Under the pieces are notes generated by a model. It saw only the letters and a list, made by a program, of their open reading frames with translations. It had not been told where the DNA came from and ran no database searches. A program made the position numbers and the translations under genes. 64,000 nt of DNA from Manihot esculenta (lineage: Eukaryota; Streptophyta; Magnoliopsida; Malpighiales; Euphorbiaceae), in contig NC_035176.2 of NCBI RefSeq assembly GCF_001659605.2, positions 28,204,716 to 28,268,715 on the forward strand, in the 5' to 3' direction. Below, piece after piece: positions 1 through 11,200 of the stretch (position 1 is its first letter; the number at the start of each line of letters is the position of its first letter).

Positions 1-259
1 GGGTTTTTGGCTCATGTGAGAGAGCTTAGCAGTCAGGTTAGAGAGCCTGCCTCGGTGCCAGTGGTTAGAGAGTTTCTAGACGTCTTCCCAGACGAGTTGC
101 CAAGTTTACCACCTGCTAGGGAGATAGAGTTCGAGATAGAATTGATGCCTGGAACCCGACCGATCTCTATCCCTCCCTACAGGATGGCTCCAGCGGAATT
201 GAAGGAATTGAAAGAACAGTTGCAAGAGCTGGTAGACAAGGGCTTCATCCGACCGAGTA
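1..259 (+). pseudogene. Element B pol, first fragment (protease/RT linker)
   Basis: This is the start of the surviving pol of the host retrotransposon B, which continues off the left edge. It reads in frame without a stop and aligns with 10327-10586 of the intact element C. It covers the stretch between protease and reverse transcriptase, including the conserved proline-rich block that begins [15 protein letters not shown]. The reading frame is cut right after residues IRPS by the insertion of element A. The interrupted codons resume at 4701. The 5-bp target duplication GAGTA is at 255-259 and 4696-4700. B's gag, protease and 5' LTR must lie outside the window. Confidence 0.9.
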
Positions 260-2440
260 TGTAATACCCGGCTAGACTCCGGTATCGGAATTCCTACCGT
301 CCGGTGGAATTTGGGTGTCGGAAACCTCTAGAAGGGTAAAAGCATGTTTTTATAAAATGTTTTCATGAATTTTAATGTTTTAAGTATGATTTTAAACAAG
401 TTTTTGCATGAAAATTCTTTAAGGAAAAACTCAGGTTCGGCCGCCGAAACTCACTTTCGGCCGCCGAACATGCATGGACTTTGGGAGGCACGTTAGGCCC
501 CCGAAAGTCTAAGTGAGGGAAGTGCAGGTTCGGCCGCCGAACCTTATGTTCGGCCGCCGAACATTTGCATGGATGCGGAGGCACATTCGGCCCCCGAACG
601 TGGCCTGGCCAGCCACTATAAAAGGGTCCCCTTGGTCCGCACGGGCGAGCTTTTTCTCTCTCATTGTCGGCCAAGGTGAGTCTCCACCGTTCCTCCCTCG
701 ATCTTGAGTGTTTCCTCTAGATCTTTCATGGTTTTAAACAAGTTTATAACTTTGTTTTGAAGATTTGTGAGCTTTGAGCAAGTTTTGAGTTCTTGGAGGT
801 TCAAAGAGCTTAATCTCTCCATCTCCAAGCTAGGATCGCTTTCCTCTCGTTTCTTCAAGAGGTAAGGGTCGATCTTGAACCCTTTTTATGTTTTAAACAA
901 GTTTTAAGTAAGATCTATGGGTAGAATGCATGTTAGGGTATATGTTGAGTTTATGGGTTTTGATGATGTTTGAGCAATGTAGCTTGTTTGTGTGTGAATG
1001 AAGTGTTGTAGATGGGGTATATGCATGTTGGAGGCCCCTAGGAGCTTGTATGTGTGTGTTTTGGTTGAGAAATATGCATGATCTATGGTTTTGGGAGGCA
1101 GGAGGTTCATTTGAACCAAGTTTCTGCCGTTTGGCAGAAACCAGGTTCGGCAGCCGAAGGGAGTTTCGGCCGCCGAACCCCTCTTGTGAAGGCAGCTTTC
1201 GGCTGCCGAAGGTGCCCCCGAAAAGAGACTTTCGTCTCTGTCTGGCACTTTCGGCCGCCGAAGGTGCCGCCGAACCTAGCTGAGTTTCGTCTCTGTCCAG
1301 GACTTTCGGCCGCCGAAGGTGCCGCCGAAGGTGTCCTGTTCAGCCATTTCATGCATATTTTCTGTGATGTTTTCATGATGTTTTAGGGGGTTTTTGGGGG
1401 ATATATTAGAGATATGTTTATATGTGTTTGGTCCCTCATTGGAGTCTACCTGTGTAGGTTCGGACCCGAGGAACCAAGGACCCCAGCAGTGAGCCAGCTG
1501 CTGAGAGTTTGACAGAGTCAGCCAGATGTGAGTGGAACTAAACTTAATCTTTTAAATTAAATGTTTTATCATGTTTCATGCATCATGACTATAATATAGG
1601 ATGTTTGCATTAGAATCACGAATATGTTACATTGCATTACTATATTGTGGTTGATGAGGAGGGACATTGCACGACTCACTAGTCCTGTGTACGAAGTCCT
1701 GTGGTGCCCATAATAGGGCCGGGCAATAGCTCCGACATACGAAGTCCTGTGGTGCCCATAATAGGGCCGGGCAATACGAAGTCCTGTGGTGCCCATAATA
1801 GGGCCGGGCATGGAGCTGAGGGATTTTTGGGTCGGTCCTTCCATGATGTGAAATGTTTGTGCAATGATGCATTCCATTATAGCATGTTTTAAATATTCTT
1901 TTTATAGTTCTACTCACTGGGCATCTAGCTCACCCCTCTCCCCTAACCCCCAGGTTTGCAGGTACGGGATTGTTAGAGAAGAAAAGAAGAGAAAAGTCAT
2001 ATGTATGTAATAGCTAGAGTATGTGGACATGACAAATGATAAGAATGTAATGTAAAGTTTTGAACAGTTATGTTTATGTAATTATGTTATTGAGGATAGA
2101 GTTGTGCTTGACCATAGTATATGTTAATCCCTTGGTATGTACATGATCTTAATTTATGATGTATATGTGAACCAACTCAACACAGAATGTATATTGCCAT
2201 AGAGGCTTTGATGAAATCCCACAGAGGGATTAATGTTTATGTATATGATGAATACAGTGCATGCACAGGTTGAGTTTGGTATATGAAGAAAAAGAAAAGT
2301 TTTAATTCTTATGTATGTTTGTTGATCATGTATGGGATTAAACAGGTAAACAGGATGTATGTAGGCTTGCTACGGGTTCCGGCGGCCTTAAGCCGACCTG
2401 AATCCTAGCGCCGGTAGCGGTCCGGATTTCCGGGGCGTTA
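260..2440 (+). repeat. Left LTR of element A (lacks terminal CA)
   Basis: Begins TGTAATACCC and matches the right LTR at a constant offset of 2253 bp. It ends GGGGCGTTA where the right copy ends GGGGCGTTACA. It holds nine TTCGGC-N-GCCGAA palindromes, a TATAAAA box at 617-623, and three tandem copies of a roughly 37-bp unit around 1694-1810 built on GTGCCCATAATAGGGCCGGGC. The short ORFs in it are by-products of these GC-rich repeats and are not genes. Confidence 0.9.
617..623 (+). promoter_or_regulatory. LTR TATA box, element A (left)
   Basis: TATAAAA inside CCACTATAAAAGGG. It lies in the LTR between the upstream and downstream groups of GC-rich palindromes. The same box occurs at the matching place in every LTR here: 2870-2876, 6136-6142, 13743-13749 and 17747-17753. 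This marks the U3/R side of the element promoter. Confidence 0.75.
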
Positions 2441-2475
2441 TGTTATGTTGTTTTGCTATGCATGTGCTAGTTGAG

Positions 2476-2512
2476 GAACATTCGGGGACGAATGTTCTTA
2501 AGGGGGGGAGAA
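2476..2512 (+). promoter_or_regulatory. Pre-PPT hairpin and polypurine tract of element A
   Basis: A perfect 9-bp inverted repeat, GAACATTCG and CGAATGTTC around the loop GGGA, spans 2476-2497. It is followed by the purine run AGGGGGGGAGAA up to 2512, directly before the right LTR. The purine run is the plus-strand primer site in reverse transcription. The hairpin is present at the same place in elements B and C. Confidence 0.8.
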
Positions 2513-4695
2513 TGTAATACCCGGCTAGACTCCGGTATCGGAATTCCTACCGTCCGGTGGAATTTGGGTGTCGGAAACCTCTAGAAGGGTAAAAGCATGT
2601 TTTTATAAAATGTTTTCATGAATTTTAATGTTTTAAGTATGATTTTAAACAAGTTTTTGCATGAAAATTCTTTAAGGAAAAACTCAGGTTCGGCCGCCGA
2701 AACTCACTTTCGGCCGCCGAACATGCATGGACTTTGGGAGGCACGTTAGGCCCCCGAAAGTCTAAGTGAGGGAAGTGCAGGTTCGGCCGCCGAACCTTAT
2801 GTTCGGCCGCCGAACATTTGCATGGATGCGGAGGCACATTCGGCCCCCGAACGTGGCCTGGCCAGCCACTATAAAAGGGTCCCCTTGGTCCGCACGGGCG
2901 AGCTTTTTCTCTCTCATTGTCGGCCAAGGTGAGTCTCCACCGTTCCTCCCTCGATCTTGAGTGTTTCCTCTAGATCTTTCATGGTTTTAAACAAGTTTAT
3001 AACTTTGTTTTGAAGATTTGTGAGCTTTGAGCAAGTTTTGAGTTCTTGGAGGTTCAAAGAGCTTAATCTCTCCATCTCCAAGCTAGGATCGCTTTCCTCT
3101 CGTTTCTTCAAGAGGTAAGGGTCGATCTTGAACCCTTTTTATGTTTTAAACAAGTTTTAAGTAAGATCTATGGGTAGAATGCATGTTAGGGTATATGTTG
3201 AGTTTATGGGTTTTGATGATGTTTGAGCAATGTAGCTTGTTTGTGTGTGAATGAAGTGTTGTAGATGGGGTATATGCATGTTGGAGGCCCCTAGGAGCTT
3301 GTATGTGTGTGTTTTGGTTGAGAAATATGCATGATCTATGGTTTTGGGAGGCAGGAGGTTCATTTGAACCAAGTTTCTGCCGTTTGGCAGAAACCAGGTT
3401 CGGCAGCCGAAGGGAGTTTCGGCCGCCGAACCCCTCTTGTGAAGGCAGCTTTCGGCTGCCGAAGGTGCCCCCGAAAAGAGACTTTCGTCTCTGTCTGGCA
3501 CTTTCGGCCGCCGAAGGTGCCGCCGAACCTAGCTGAGTTTCGTCTCTGTCCAGGACTTTCGGCCGCCGAAGGTGCCGCCGAAGGTGTCCTGTTCAGCCAT
3601 TTCATGCATATTTTCTGTGATGTTTTCATGATGTTTTAGGGGGTTTTTGGGGGATATATTAGAGATATGTTTATATGTGTTTGGTCCCTCATTGGAGTCT
3701 ACCTGTGTAGGTTCGGACCCGAGGAACCAAGGACCCCAGCAGTGAGCCAGCTGCTGAGAGTTTGACAGAGTCAGCCAGATGTGAGTGGAACTAAACTTAA
3801 TCTTTTAAATTAAATGTTTTATCATGTTTCATGCATCATGACTATAATATAGGATGTTTGCATTAGAATCACGAATATGTTACATTGCATTACTATATTG
3901 TGGTTGATGAGGAGGGACATTGCACGACTCACTAGTCCTGTGTACGAAGTCCTGTGGTGCCCATAATAGGGCCGGGCAATAGCTCCGACATACGAAGTCC
4001 TGTGGTGCCCATAATAGGGCCGGGCAATACGAAGTCCTGTGGTGCCCATAATAGGGCCGGGCATGGAGCTGAGGGATTTTTGGGTCGGTCCTTCCATGAT
4101 GTGAAATGTTTGTGCAATGATGCATTCCATTATAGCATGTTTTAAATATTCTTTTTATAGTTCTACTCACTGGGCATCTAGCTCACCCCTCTCCCCTAAC
4201 CCCCAGGTTTGCAGGTACGGGATTGTTAGAGAAGAAAAGAAGAGAAAAGTCATATGTATGTAATAGCTAGAGTATGTGGACATGACAAATGATAAGAATG
4301 TAATGTAAAGTTTTGAACAGTTATGTTTATGTAATTATGTTATTGAGGATAGAGTTGTGCTTGACCATAGTATATGTTAATCCCTTGGTATGTACATGAT
4401 CTTAATTTATGATGTATATGTGAACCAACTCAACACAGAATGTATATTGCCATAGAGGCTTTGATGAAATCCCACAGAGGGATTAATGTTTATGTATATG
4501 ATGAATACAGTGCATGCACAGGTTGAGTTTGGTATATGAAGAAAAAGAAAAGTTTTAATTCTTATGTATGTTTGTTGATCATGTATGGGATTAAACAGGT
4601 AAACAGGATGTATGTAGGCTTGCTACGGGTTCCGGCGGCCTTAAGCCGACCTGAATCCTAGCGCCGGTAGCGGTCCGGATTTCCGGGGCGTTACA
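2513..4695 (+). repeat. Right LTR of element A
   Basis: A complete 2183-bp LTR, TGTAATACCC...GTTACA, followed by the target duplication GAGTA (4696-4700) and the resumption of B's pol. It shares TATA box, palindromes and the three-copy tandem unit with the left copy. I saw no base difference from the left copy in the segments I compared. Confidence 0.92.
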
Positions 4696-5776
4696 GAGTA
4701 CCTCACCCTGGGGTGCTCCAGTCTTGTTTGTCAGAAAGAAGGATGGATCCCTTAGACTTTGTATCGACTACAGACAGTTGAACAAAGTCACTACCAAGAA
4801 CAAGTACCCTTTGCCTAGGATCGACGATCTATTCGACCAGCTAGCAGGAGCGGGTTGTTTCTCCAAAATAGATCTGAGATCTGGGTACCATCAGCTGAGG
4901 ATCAGAGATGAGGATGTGCCAAAGACGGCTTTCAGGACCAGATATGGGCATTTTGAGTTCCTTGTAATGTCGTTCGGGTTAACTAACGCCCCTGCAGCAT
5001 TCATGGACCTCATGAACAGAGTGTTTAGCCAGTACCTGGATCACTTTATTATTGTCTTCATAGATGATATCTTGGTGTATTCCAGGAATGCAGAGGAGCA
5101 TGCCCATCATCTGCGGTTGGTTTTGCAGACCTTGAGGGAACATGGCTTGTATGCCAAGTTCTCTAAGTGTGAGTTCTGGCTGAGGAGCATTTCGTTCTTG
5201 GGGCATGTAGTGTCAGAGAATGGGATAGAGGTGGACCCCAAGAAGACAGAAATTGTGGCTAACTGGCCTAGACCCACTTCAGTGACGGAGATCAGGAGTT
5301 TCTTGGGTTTGGCAGGTTACTACAGGAGGTTCGTTCAGGACTTCTCGAAAATAGCAGCTCCTCTGACCAGACTAACTAGAAAGAATCAAAAGTTTCTGTG
5401 GACCGACCAGTGCGAAGAGAGTTTTGAAGAGCTTAAGAAGAGGTTGACTTCAGCACCAGTTTTAGCTCTGCCATCTAGTGATGAGGACTTTACAGTCTTT
5501 TGTGATGCGTCCCGTGTGGGACTGGGTTGTGTACTGATGCAGAATGAGAGGGTGATTGCTTATGCCTCGAGGCAGCTAAAGAAGCATGAGTTGAATTACC
5601 CCACACATGACCTTGAGATGGCAGCAGTAATCTTTGCACTCAAGATGTGGAGGCACTACCTCTATGGGGTAAAATGTGAGATCTTCACAGATCATAAAAG
5701 CCTGCAGTACATCCTGAGTCAAAGAGATTTGAACTTGAGACAGAGGAGATGGGTAGAGTTGCTGAGTGACTATGAT
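4696..5776 (+). pseudogene. Element B pol, second fragment (RT and RNase H)
   Basis: Continues B's pol after the element A insertion. It reads without stops through reverse transcriptase and most of RNase H. Visible motifs are [10 protein letters not shown] (first RT aspartate), FIDDILVYS (catalytic aspartate pair) and [10 protein letters not shown] plus TDHKSLQYI of RNase H. The conserved VMPFGL motif reads VMSFGL here. The frame is broken at 5776 by element C (target duplication ATGAT at 5772-5776 and 15677-15681). This piece is intact in itself, but B as a whole is dead because of the two insertions and the lesions in the third fragment. Confidence 0.9.
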
Positions 5777-5955
5777 TGTAATACCCGGCTAGACTCCGGT
5801 ATCGGAATTCCTACCGTCCGGTGGAATCTCGGATGTCGGAAACCTCTAGAAGGGTAAAAGCATGTTTTATAAAATGTTTTCATGTATTTTAATGTTTTAA
5901 GTATAAAAGAAAATGAGTTTTTTTTCATGAAAATAGCATTGGAGGAAAACCCAGG

Positions 5956-6863
5956 TTCGGCCGCCGAAAGTCAAGTTCGGCCGCCGAACATGCATGCGTT
6001 TTGGAGGCACGTTAGGCCCCCGAAAGCATGAGTTGGGGAAGTCCAGGTTCGGCCGCCGAAAGTCAAGTTCGGCCGCCGAACATTGCATGGATGCGGAGGC
6101 ATGTTCGGCCCCCGAACGTGGCCTGGCCAGCCACCTATAAAAGGGGCACTTAGCCGAAATGGGTGAGCTTTCTCCCATTTTCGGCCACAGCAAGCTTCCG
6201 ACCTTCCCTTTGCAACTCTTGTGTTCTTCTTCCAAATCTCTTCCATATTTCTTGAGTTTTAAACTCACATTGCAAGTTTTGAGCATTTAAAACCAAGTTT
6301 TGGAGCTTTGGGAACTCAGGAGCTCACTTTTGTGGATCTCCAAGTTTAGGTCGTCTCTCTCTCGATCTTCAAGAGGTAAGAGCCGATCTTAAGCTCCTTA
6401 TGTGTTTTAAATAAGTTTTATGCAAGATCTATGGGTAGAAATGCATGTTAGAGTATATATATTGAGTTTATGGGTTTTGATGCTTTGATGAACAATGTAG
6501 CTTGTTTATGTGTGTTTGAAGTGTTGTAGATGGGGTATATGCTAGTTTGAGACCCCTAGGTGTGATGTATGTGAAGTATGCATGTTGTAGAGCAAGTTTT
6601 TGCATGATTTGAGCTTGGGAGGCGAAATGGGCATAAAAGAGCTGAGTTTCTGCCCTTTGGCAGAAACCAGGTTCGGCCGCCGAAGGGAGTTTCGGCCGCC
6701 GAAGGGAGTTTCGGCCGCCGAACCCCCCTTTGTGGAGGCAGCATTCGGCTGCCGAAGTTGCCCCCGAAAAGAGACTTTCGTCTCTGTCTGGGACTTTCGG
6801 CCGCCGAAGGTGCCGCCGAAAGTGCCCGACTTTCGGATCTGTCCAGGACTTTCGGCCGCCGAA
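5956..6863 (+). other. Array of interrupted palindromes TTCGGC-N-GCCGAA in the LTR
   Basis: Ten exact copies in this LTR, at 5956, 5976, 6048, 6068, 6672, 6691, 6710, 6744, 6796 and 6851 (13 bp each). The centre base is C in nine and T in one. Each C-centred copy contains GCCGCC, the core of the plant GCC-box bound by ERF proteins. Imperfect copies lie between them. The same array occurs in the LTRs of A and B. A role as transcription factor sites or as RNA hairpins is inference. Confidence 0.8.
6136..6142 (+). promoter_or_regulatory. TATA box of element C 5' LTR
   Basis: TATAAAA within CCACCTATAAAAGGGG. It is placed after four upstream palindromes, as in the other LTRs. Transcription of the full-length genomic RNA of element C would be expected to start about 30 bp downstream. 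Confidence 0.75.
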
Positions 6864-8027
6864 GGTGCCGCCGAAAGTGCCATGTTCAGCCATTTCATGC
6901 ATATTTCTATGTAATGTTTCAGGATGTTTTAGGGGGTTTTTGGGGAAGTTTATTAGAGTTATGTTTATGTATGATTGGTCCCTCATTGGAGTCCACCCGT
7001 GTAGGTTCGGACCCGAGGAACCGAGGACCTCAGCAGTGAGATAGCTGCTTCAGAGTCTGTAGAGCTTCAGCCAGAGGTGAGTGGAATAAACCTTAAGTTT
7101 TTAAATAAATGAAATATAACTTTTTGGAGCATGTTCATGCATCATATATGCCATGATATATTTTAGGTTGTTTACATTAGTATTCACGAATATGTTGCAT
7201 TGCATAATATGATGTGGATGCGGATTGGCTATTGAATGATCCTCTAGTCCTCCTATGGTATGATATGATGATGATACGGTATGGATTGCCAGTGAGGCCC
7301 ATTCTACGCCCCTGGCATATTGGAATGTTATGTTATGTTATGTATGTAAGAGAAAGACCAGTGAGGCCCATTCTACGCCCCTGGCACGATTGGACTATGT
7401 TGAGGACTATAGGTGACAATACCATCCTTATGTGATATGTTTGTGATGTGTTGCATTTCATGGAAGCATGAAATATTTAATATATATTTTTCTCTATTCT
7501 GCTCACTGGGCTTTATAGCTCACCCCTCTCCCCTAACCCCAGATGTGCAGGTACAGGGTAGCGCAGGAGGTTAGCCAGAGTATGAAGTGATGTTATGTAA
7601 TAGTTAGATTGTGGACATGACGATTGTATTATGATATAATGTAAAAGTGTTTTAAGTTATGTTACGTAATTTGAATATTGAGGATAGAGTTGTGCTTGAC
7701 CAATACAGATTGTTAATCCCACTTGTATGTACATGGTCTTTATGATATGAGATATGAGGTTATGTTTCAACCAAGCTTATGTATGATGAGATACCCCATT
7801 GGAGCATTTGATGAGGGCTCCAGTGGAGGTTTATGTTATGTTTATGTTTATGTACAGGTTGAGCTTGGTTGTTATATGGAAATGTTTACAGGTTTATGAG
7901 TATTGTTGATCATGTATGGGATAAAGCAGGATTACAGGTTATGTCAGGCTTGCTACGGTTCCCGGCGGCCTTATGCCGATCTGGATCCTAGCGCCGGTAG
8001 CGATCCGATTTCCGGGTCGTTACAGAG

Positions 8028-8040
8028 TGGTATCAGAGCC
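8028..8040 (+). promoter_or_regulatory. Primer binding site (initiator Met tRNA)
   Basis: TGGTATCAGAGCC starts three bases after the 5' LTR end (GTTACA at 8019-8024, then GAG). This is the standard plant PBS complementary to the 3' end of initiator methionine tRNA. Element A lacks it; B's would be off the left edge. Confidence 0.95.
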
Positions 8041-8293
8041 ATAGGTTCATATGGTCGGACCTAGAGTGTCGGGCTCATAGATGTATAGAAGGTCAAGCAC
8101 AATAGGAAAGGTCATGTCCACTAGGATAGGATGTAGAGTCCTGTCTTAAATGATGATGTGATATGCCATGATTATATACATATGCATAAACGATATGCTA
8201 TGCTATGTGATGTTTGTGATGAGGATTCATGTGTGCCCACATGGACCATATGATGCTGATGTTTGTGCTATGTGTGGTTTTTCAGAGGACAGG

Positions 8294-11200
8294 ATGAGAG
8301 GAACTCGTCGATCTGCAAGATTGACTGGAGTGCCACCTGAGGATGAGGGCACGAGCGCCCGTCCTCCAGCATTGCCTAGGGCAATGTCTAGCAGGTCCAA
8401 CAGGGACCGAGCAATGAGAGACCCTAGAAGGTCTTTAGATCTGGGAAGAAGCAGATCAGTACGAGGAACAGTTCAAGGTGGTATGTCAGAAGATGTGGGA
8501 GATGACATGGATGTGGAGCAGAGGAGGGATGGCAGTTTGGGGGTTAGTATGTCAGAAGAGGGAATGGGAGAGTCCCAAGGAGGCACTCAGGCCTCGGGAT
8601 TTGTTCAGCCACCCCACTACCCACATTTCTCGCAACACCCCGGGTATTCGATGGGAGGCACGTCGGATTACCCTAGTTTTAGCCCTTACCCCACACAGAT
8701 GCCATACCCACCATACTACCCACCATACCCACAGTATCCTATGTATCCACCACCACCCTATCACCCAAATCCAGAAAACCCTACCACAGAAAATGTTGCA
8801 CCACCTCCACCGCCTACAGAACCAGCAGCCCCAGTTACTCAACCTCCTAACCCTAGCTCATCCAGAGGGAGCAAGGTCAAGATGACCGACTACATGAAGC
8901 TGGGTGCTCCCCAATATGATAATGGTGATGACCCATTTATGTATCTGGAAAGGGTCAAAATGATAACAGACGAGATAGGGGCGGATGACAGTAGAGCCAT
9001 TCAGATGGCTGGGTTCACCCTAAAATGCAAGAAGGCCCGTGAGTGGTTCAAGAACTACATCAAACCGAGGGTGGACAGTCTTCCATGGGAGGATTTCGCA
9101 AATGAGTTTGCAGGATGGGCTTTCCCTGATAGTTCAAGGGAATTGAAAATAATAGAATTCGAGCAGTTGAGGCAGACTGATGACATGAGTGTAGACGAAT
9201 ATACTGACAGGTTTATGGAGTTGCTGCCATTTGCTGGGCAGGACCTTAGCACAGACCAGAAGAAGTCGAGGAGGTATATCATGAAGCTCCATCCCAGGTA
9301 TTCCTCCTTGGTACAGTCAGCAGATAGAGAGAGTTTTCACACCATAGTCGATATGGCTAGGAGAATGGAGGCTAGTGCTATCATCGAGGGAAAAGTCAAG
9401 CAGTCAGTGGCACAGCCTTCCGGTTCCAAAACCCCAGGTAGGGGAAAAGTGGATCCTTCTTCCTTAAGTTCAGGTAGTAAGAGGTGGAGCAGTACCACCA
9501 AGAAGCAGAAGAAGAACAAGTTCTGGAGCAAGATCAAGTCAGGTCTGGGATTAGGAAGTGGCTCGAGCTCAGGTGCAGACAATGTAGCATGTGTGAAGTG
9601 TGGTAAGCCACACAGGGGAGTGTGCCTCTATGGGTCTAGAGCCTGCTTCAGATGTGGGCAAGAGGGACATATGGCTCGGGATTGTCCTAGAGCAGCTGTT
9701 ATGGCACAGTCCCAGCAGACAGGTTCAGGCAGTGTAGCTCAGCCAGTAGCTCCAGCACCAACTCAAGCCAGTGGCAGAGGTAGAGGGAGAGGAGCAGCCT
9801 CTTCTTCAGCGGGTTTCAGAGGTGAAGGTCCGTCAGCTCCAGCGAGGATCTTCACAATGACACAGCAAGAGGCGAACACATCCAACACCGTGGTGGCAGG
9901 TAATCTCATCATTGGTTGTTCTGATGTGTATGCATTGATGGACCCTGGTGCATCTCATTCTTTCATCGCTCCGAGAGCCGTGCAGAGGTTAGGGTTGATG
10001 GTCTCTGAGTTAGAGTGTCCCCTATGGGTCAGTGGACCCAAGTGTGACCCGTCAGTGGCAGAGTCAGTCTGCCAATGTAGTCCAGTTTTTGTGGAGGGAA
10101 GATGCATGTCCGCCGACCTTGTGGTTCTAGAGTTGACTGATTTTGACGTCATTCTAGGGATGGACTGGTTATCTACCCATGGTGCTACCTTGGACTGCAG
10201 GGACAAGGTAGTTAAGTTCAGATGTCAGGATGGGTCAGAAGTCGTCTTCAGAGGAGACAAAAGGGGTACACCTAGAGGTATGATATCGGCCCTACAGGCT
10301 CGTAGGCTGCTCAGGAGGGGTTGTCAGGGTTATATAGCTCACGTGAGAGAGCTAGACAGTCAGGTTGGAGAGCCCGCCTCAGTGCCAGTGGTCAGAGAGT
10401 TCTTAGACGTGTTCCCAGACGAGCTTCCAGGTTTACCACCTGCTAGGGAGATAGAGTTCGAGATAGAGTTAATGCCTGGAACGAGACCGATCTCTATCCC
10501 TCCCTACAGGATGGTGCCAGCAGAATTGAAAGAGTTGAAGGAGCAATTACAGGAGTTGGTAGACAAGGGCTTCATCCGACCGAGTACCTCACCCTGGGGT
10601 GCTCCAGTGCTGTTTGTGAGAAAGAAGGATGGATCCCTTAGACTTTGTATCGACTACAGGCAGTTGAACAAAGTCACTACCAAGAATAAGTACCCATTAC
10701 CAAGGATCGACGATCTATTCGACCAGCTAGCAGGAGCGGGTTGCTTCTCCAAAATAGATCTGAGATCGGGGTACCATCAGTTGAGGATCAGGGAAGAGGA
10801 CGTACCAAAGACAGCCTTCAGGACCAGATATGGGCATTTTGAGTTCCTTGTGATGCCGTTCGGGTTAACTAACGCCCCTGCAGCATTCATGGACCTCATG
10901 AACAGAGTGTTTAGCCAGTACCTGGATCACTTCGTTATTGTCTTCATAGACGATATCTTAGTGTATTTCAGGAATGCAGAGGAGCATGCCCATCATCTGA
11001 GGTTGGTTCTACAGACCTTGAGGGAACATGGCTTGTATGCCAAGTTCTCCAAGTGTGAGTTCTGGCTAAGGAGCATTTCGTTCTTGGGGCACGTAGTATC
11101 AGAGAATGGAATTGAGGTGGACCCCAAGAAGACAGAAACTGTGGCTAACTGGCCTAGACCCACTTCAGTAACAGAGATTAGAAGTTTCTTGGGTTTGGCA

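Larger units (their letters stand above)
260..4695 (+). mobile_element. Element A: Ty3/gypsy LTR-72 bp-LTR insertion (internally deleted)
   Basis: A 4436-bp insertion inside B's pol, bounded by a perfect 5-bp duplication GAGTA. It consists of a left LTR (260-2440), 72 bp of internal DNA (2441-2512) and a right LTR (2513-4695). The 72 bp match the region between pol and the 3' LTR of element C and include the pre-PPT hairpin and the polypurine tract. No primer binding site, gag or pol remains. The left LTR lacks its last two bases (CA) and joins the 3' internal region at a short GTTA overlap, which looks like a microhomology deletion. The two LTRs look identical where I compared them, so both insertion and deletion should be recent. 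It cannot encode its own movement. Confidence 0.9.
5777..8024 (+). repeat. 5' LTR of element C
   Basis: TGTAATACCC...GTTACA, 2248 bp, matching 13384-15676. It has ten exact TTCGGC-N-GCCGAA palindromes, four before and six after the TATA box at 6136-6142. It has two copies of a 27-bp unit at 7289-7315 and 7358-7384; the 3' LTR has three. Substitutions seen against the 3' LTR include C/T near the start, T/A near 5927, A/C near 6881, A/G near 7487 and A/G near 8002. Confidence 0.95.

Noticed and set aside
372..1386. Several overlapping ORFs in the LTRs (also at 2625-3639, 5897-7044 and 13504-14651) with SAAE/RPPN-rich peptides
   Set aside because: They are translations of the TTCGGC-N-GCCGAA repeats in different frames, occur on both strands, and repeat identically in each LTR. 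No gene is supported.
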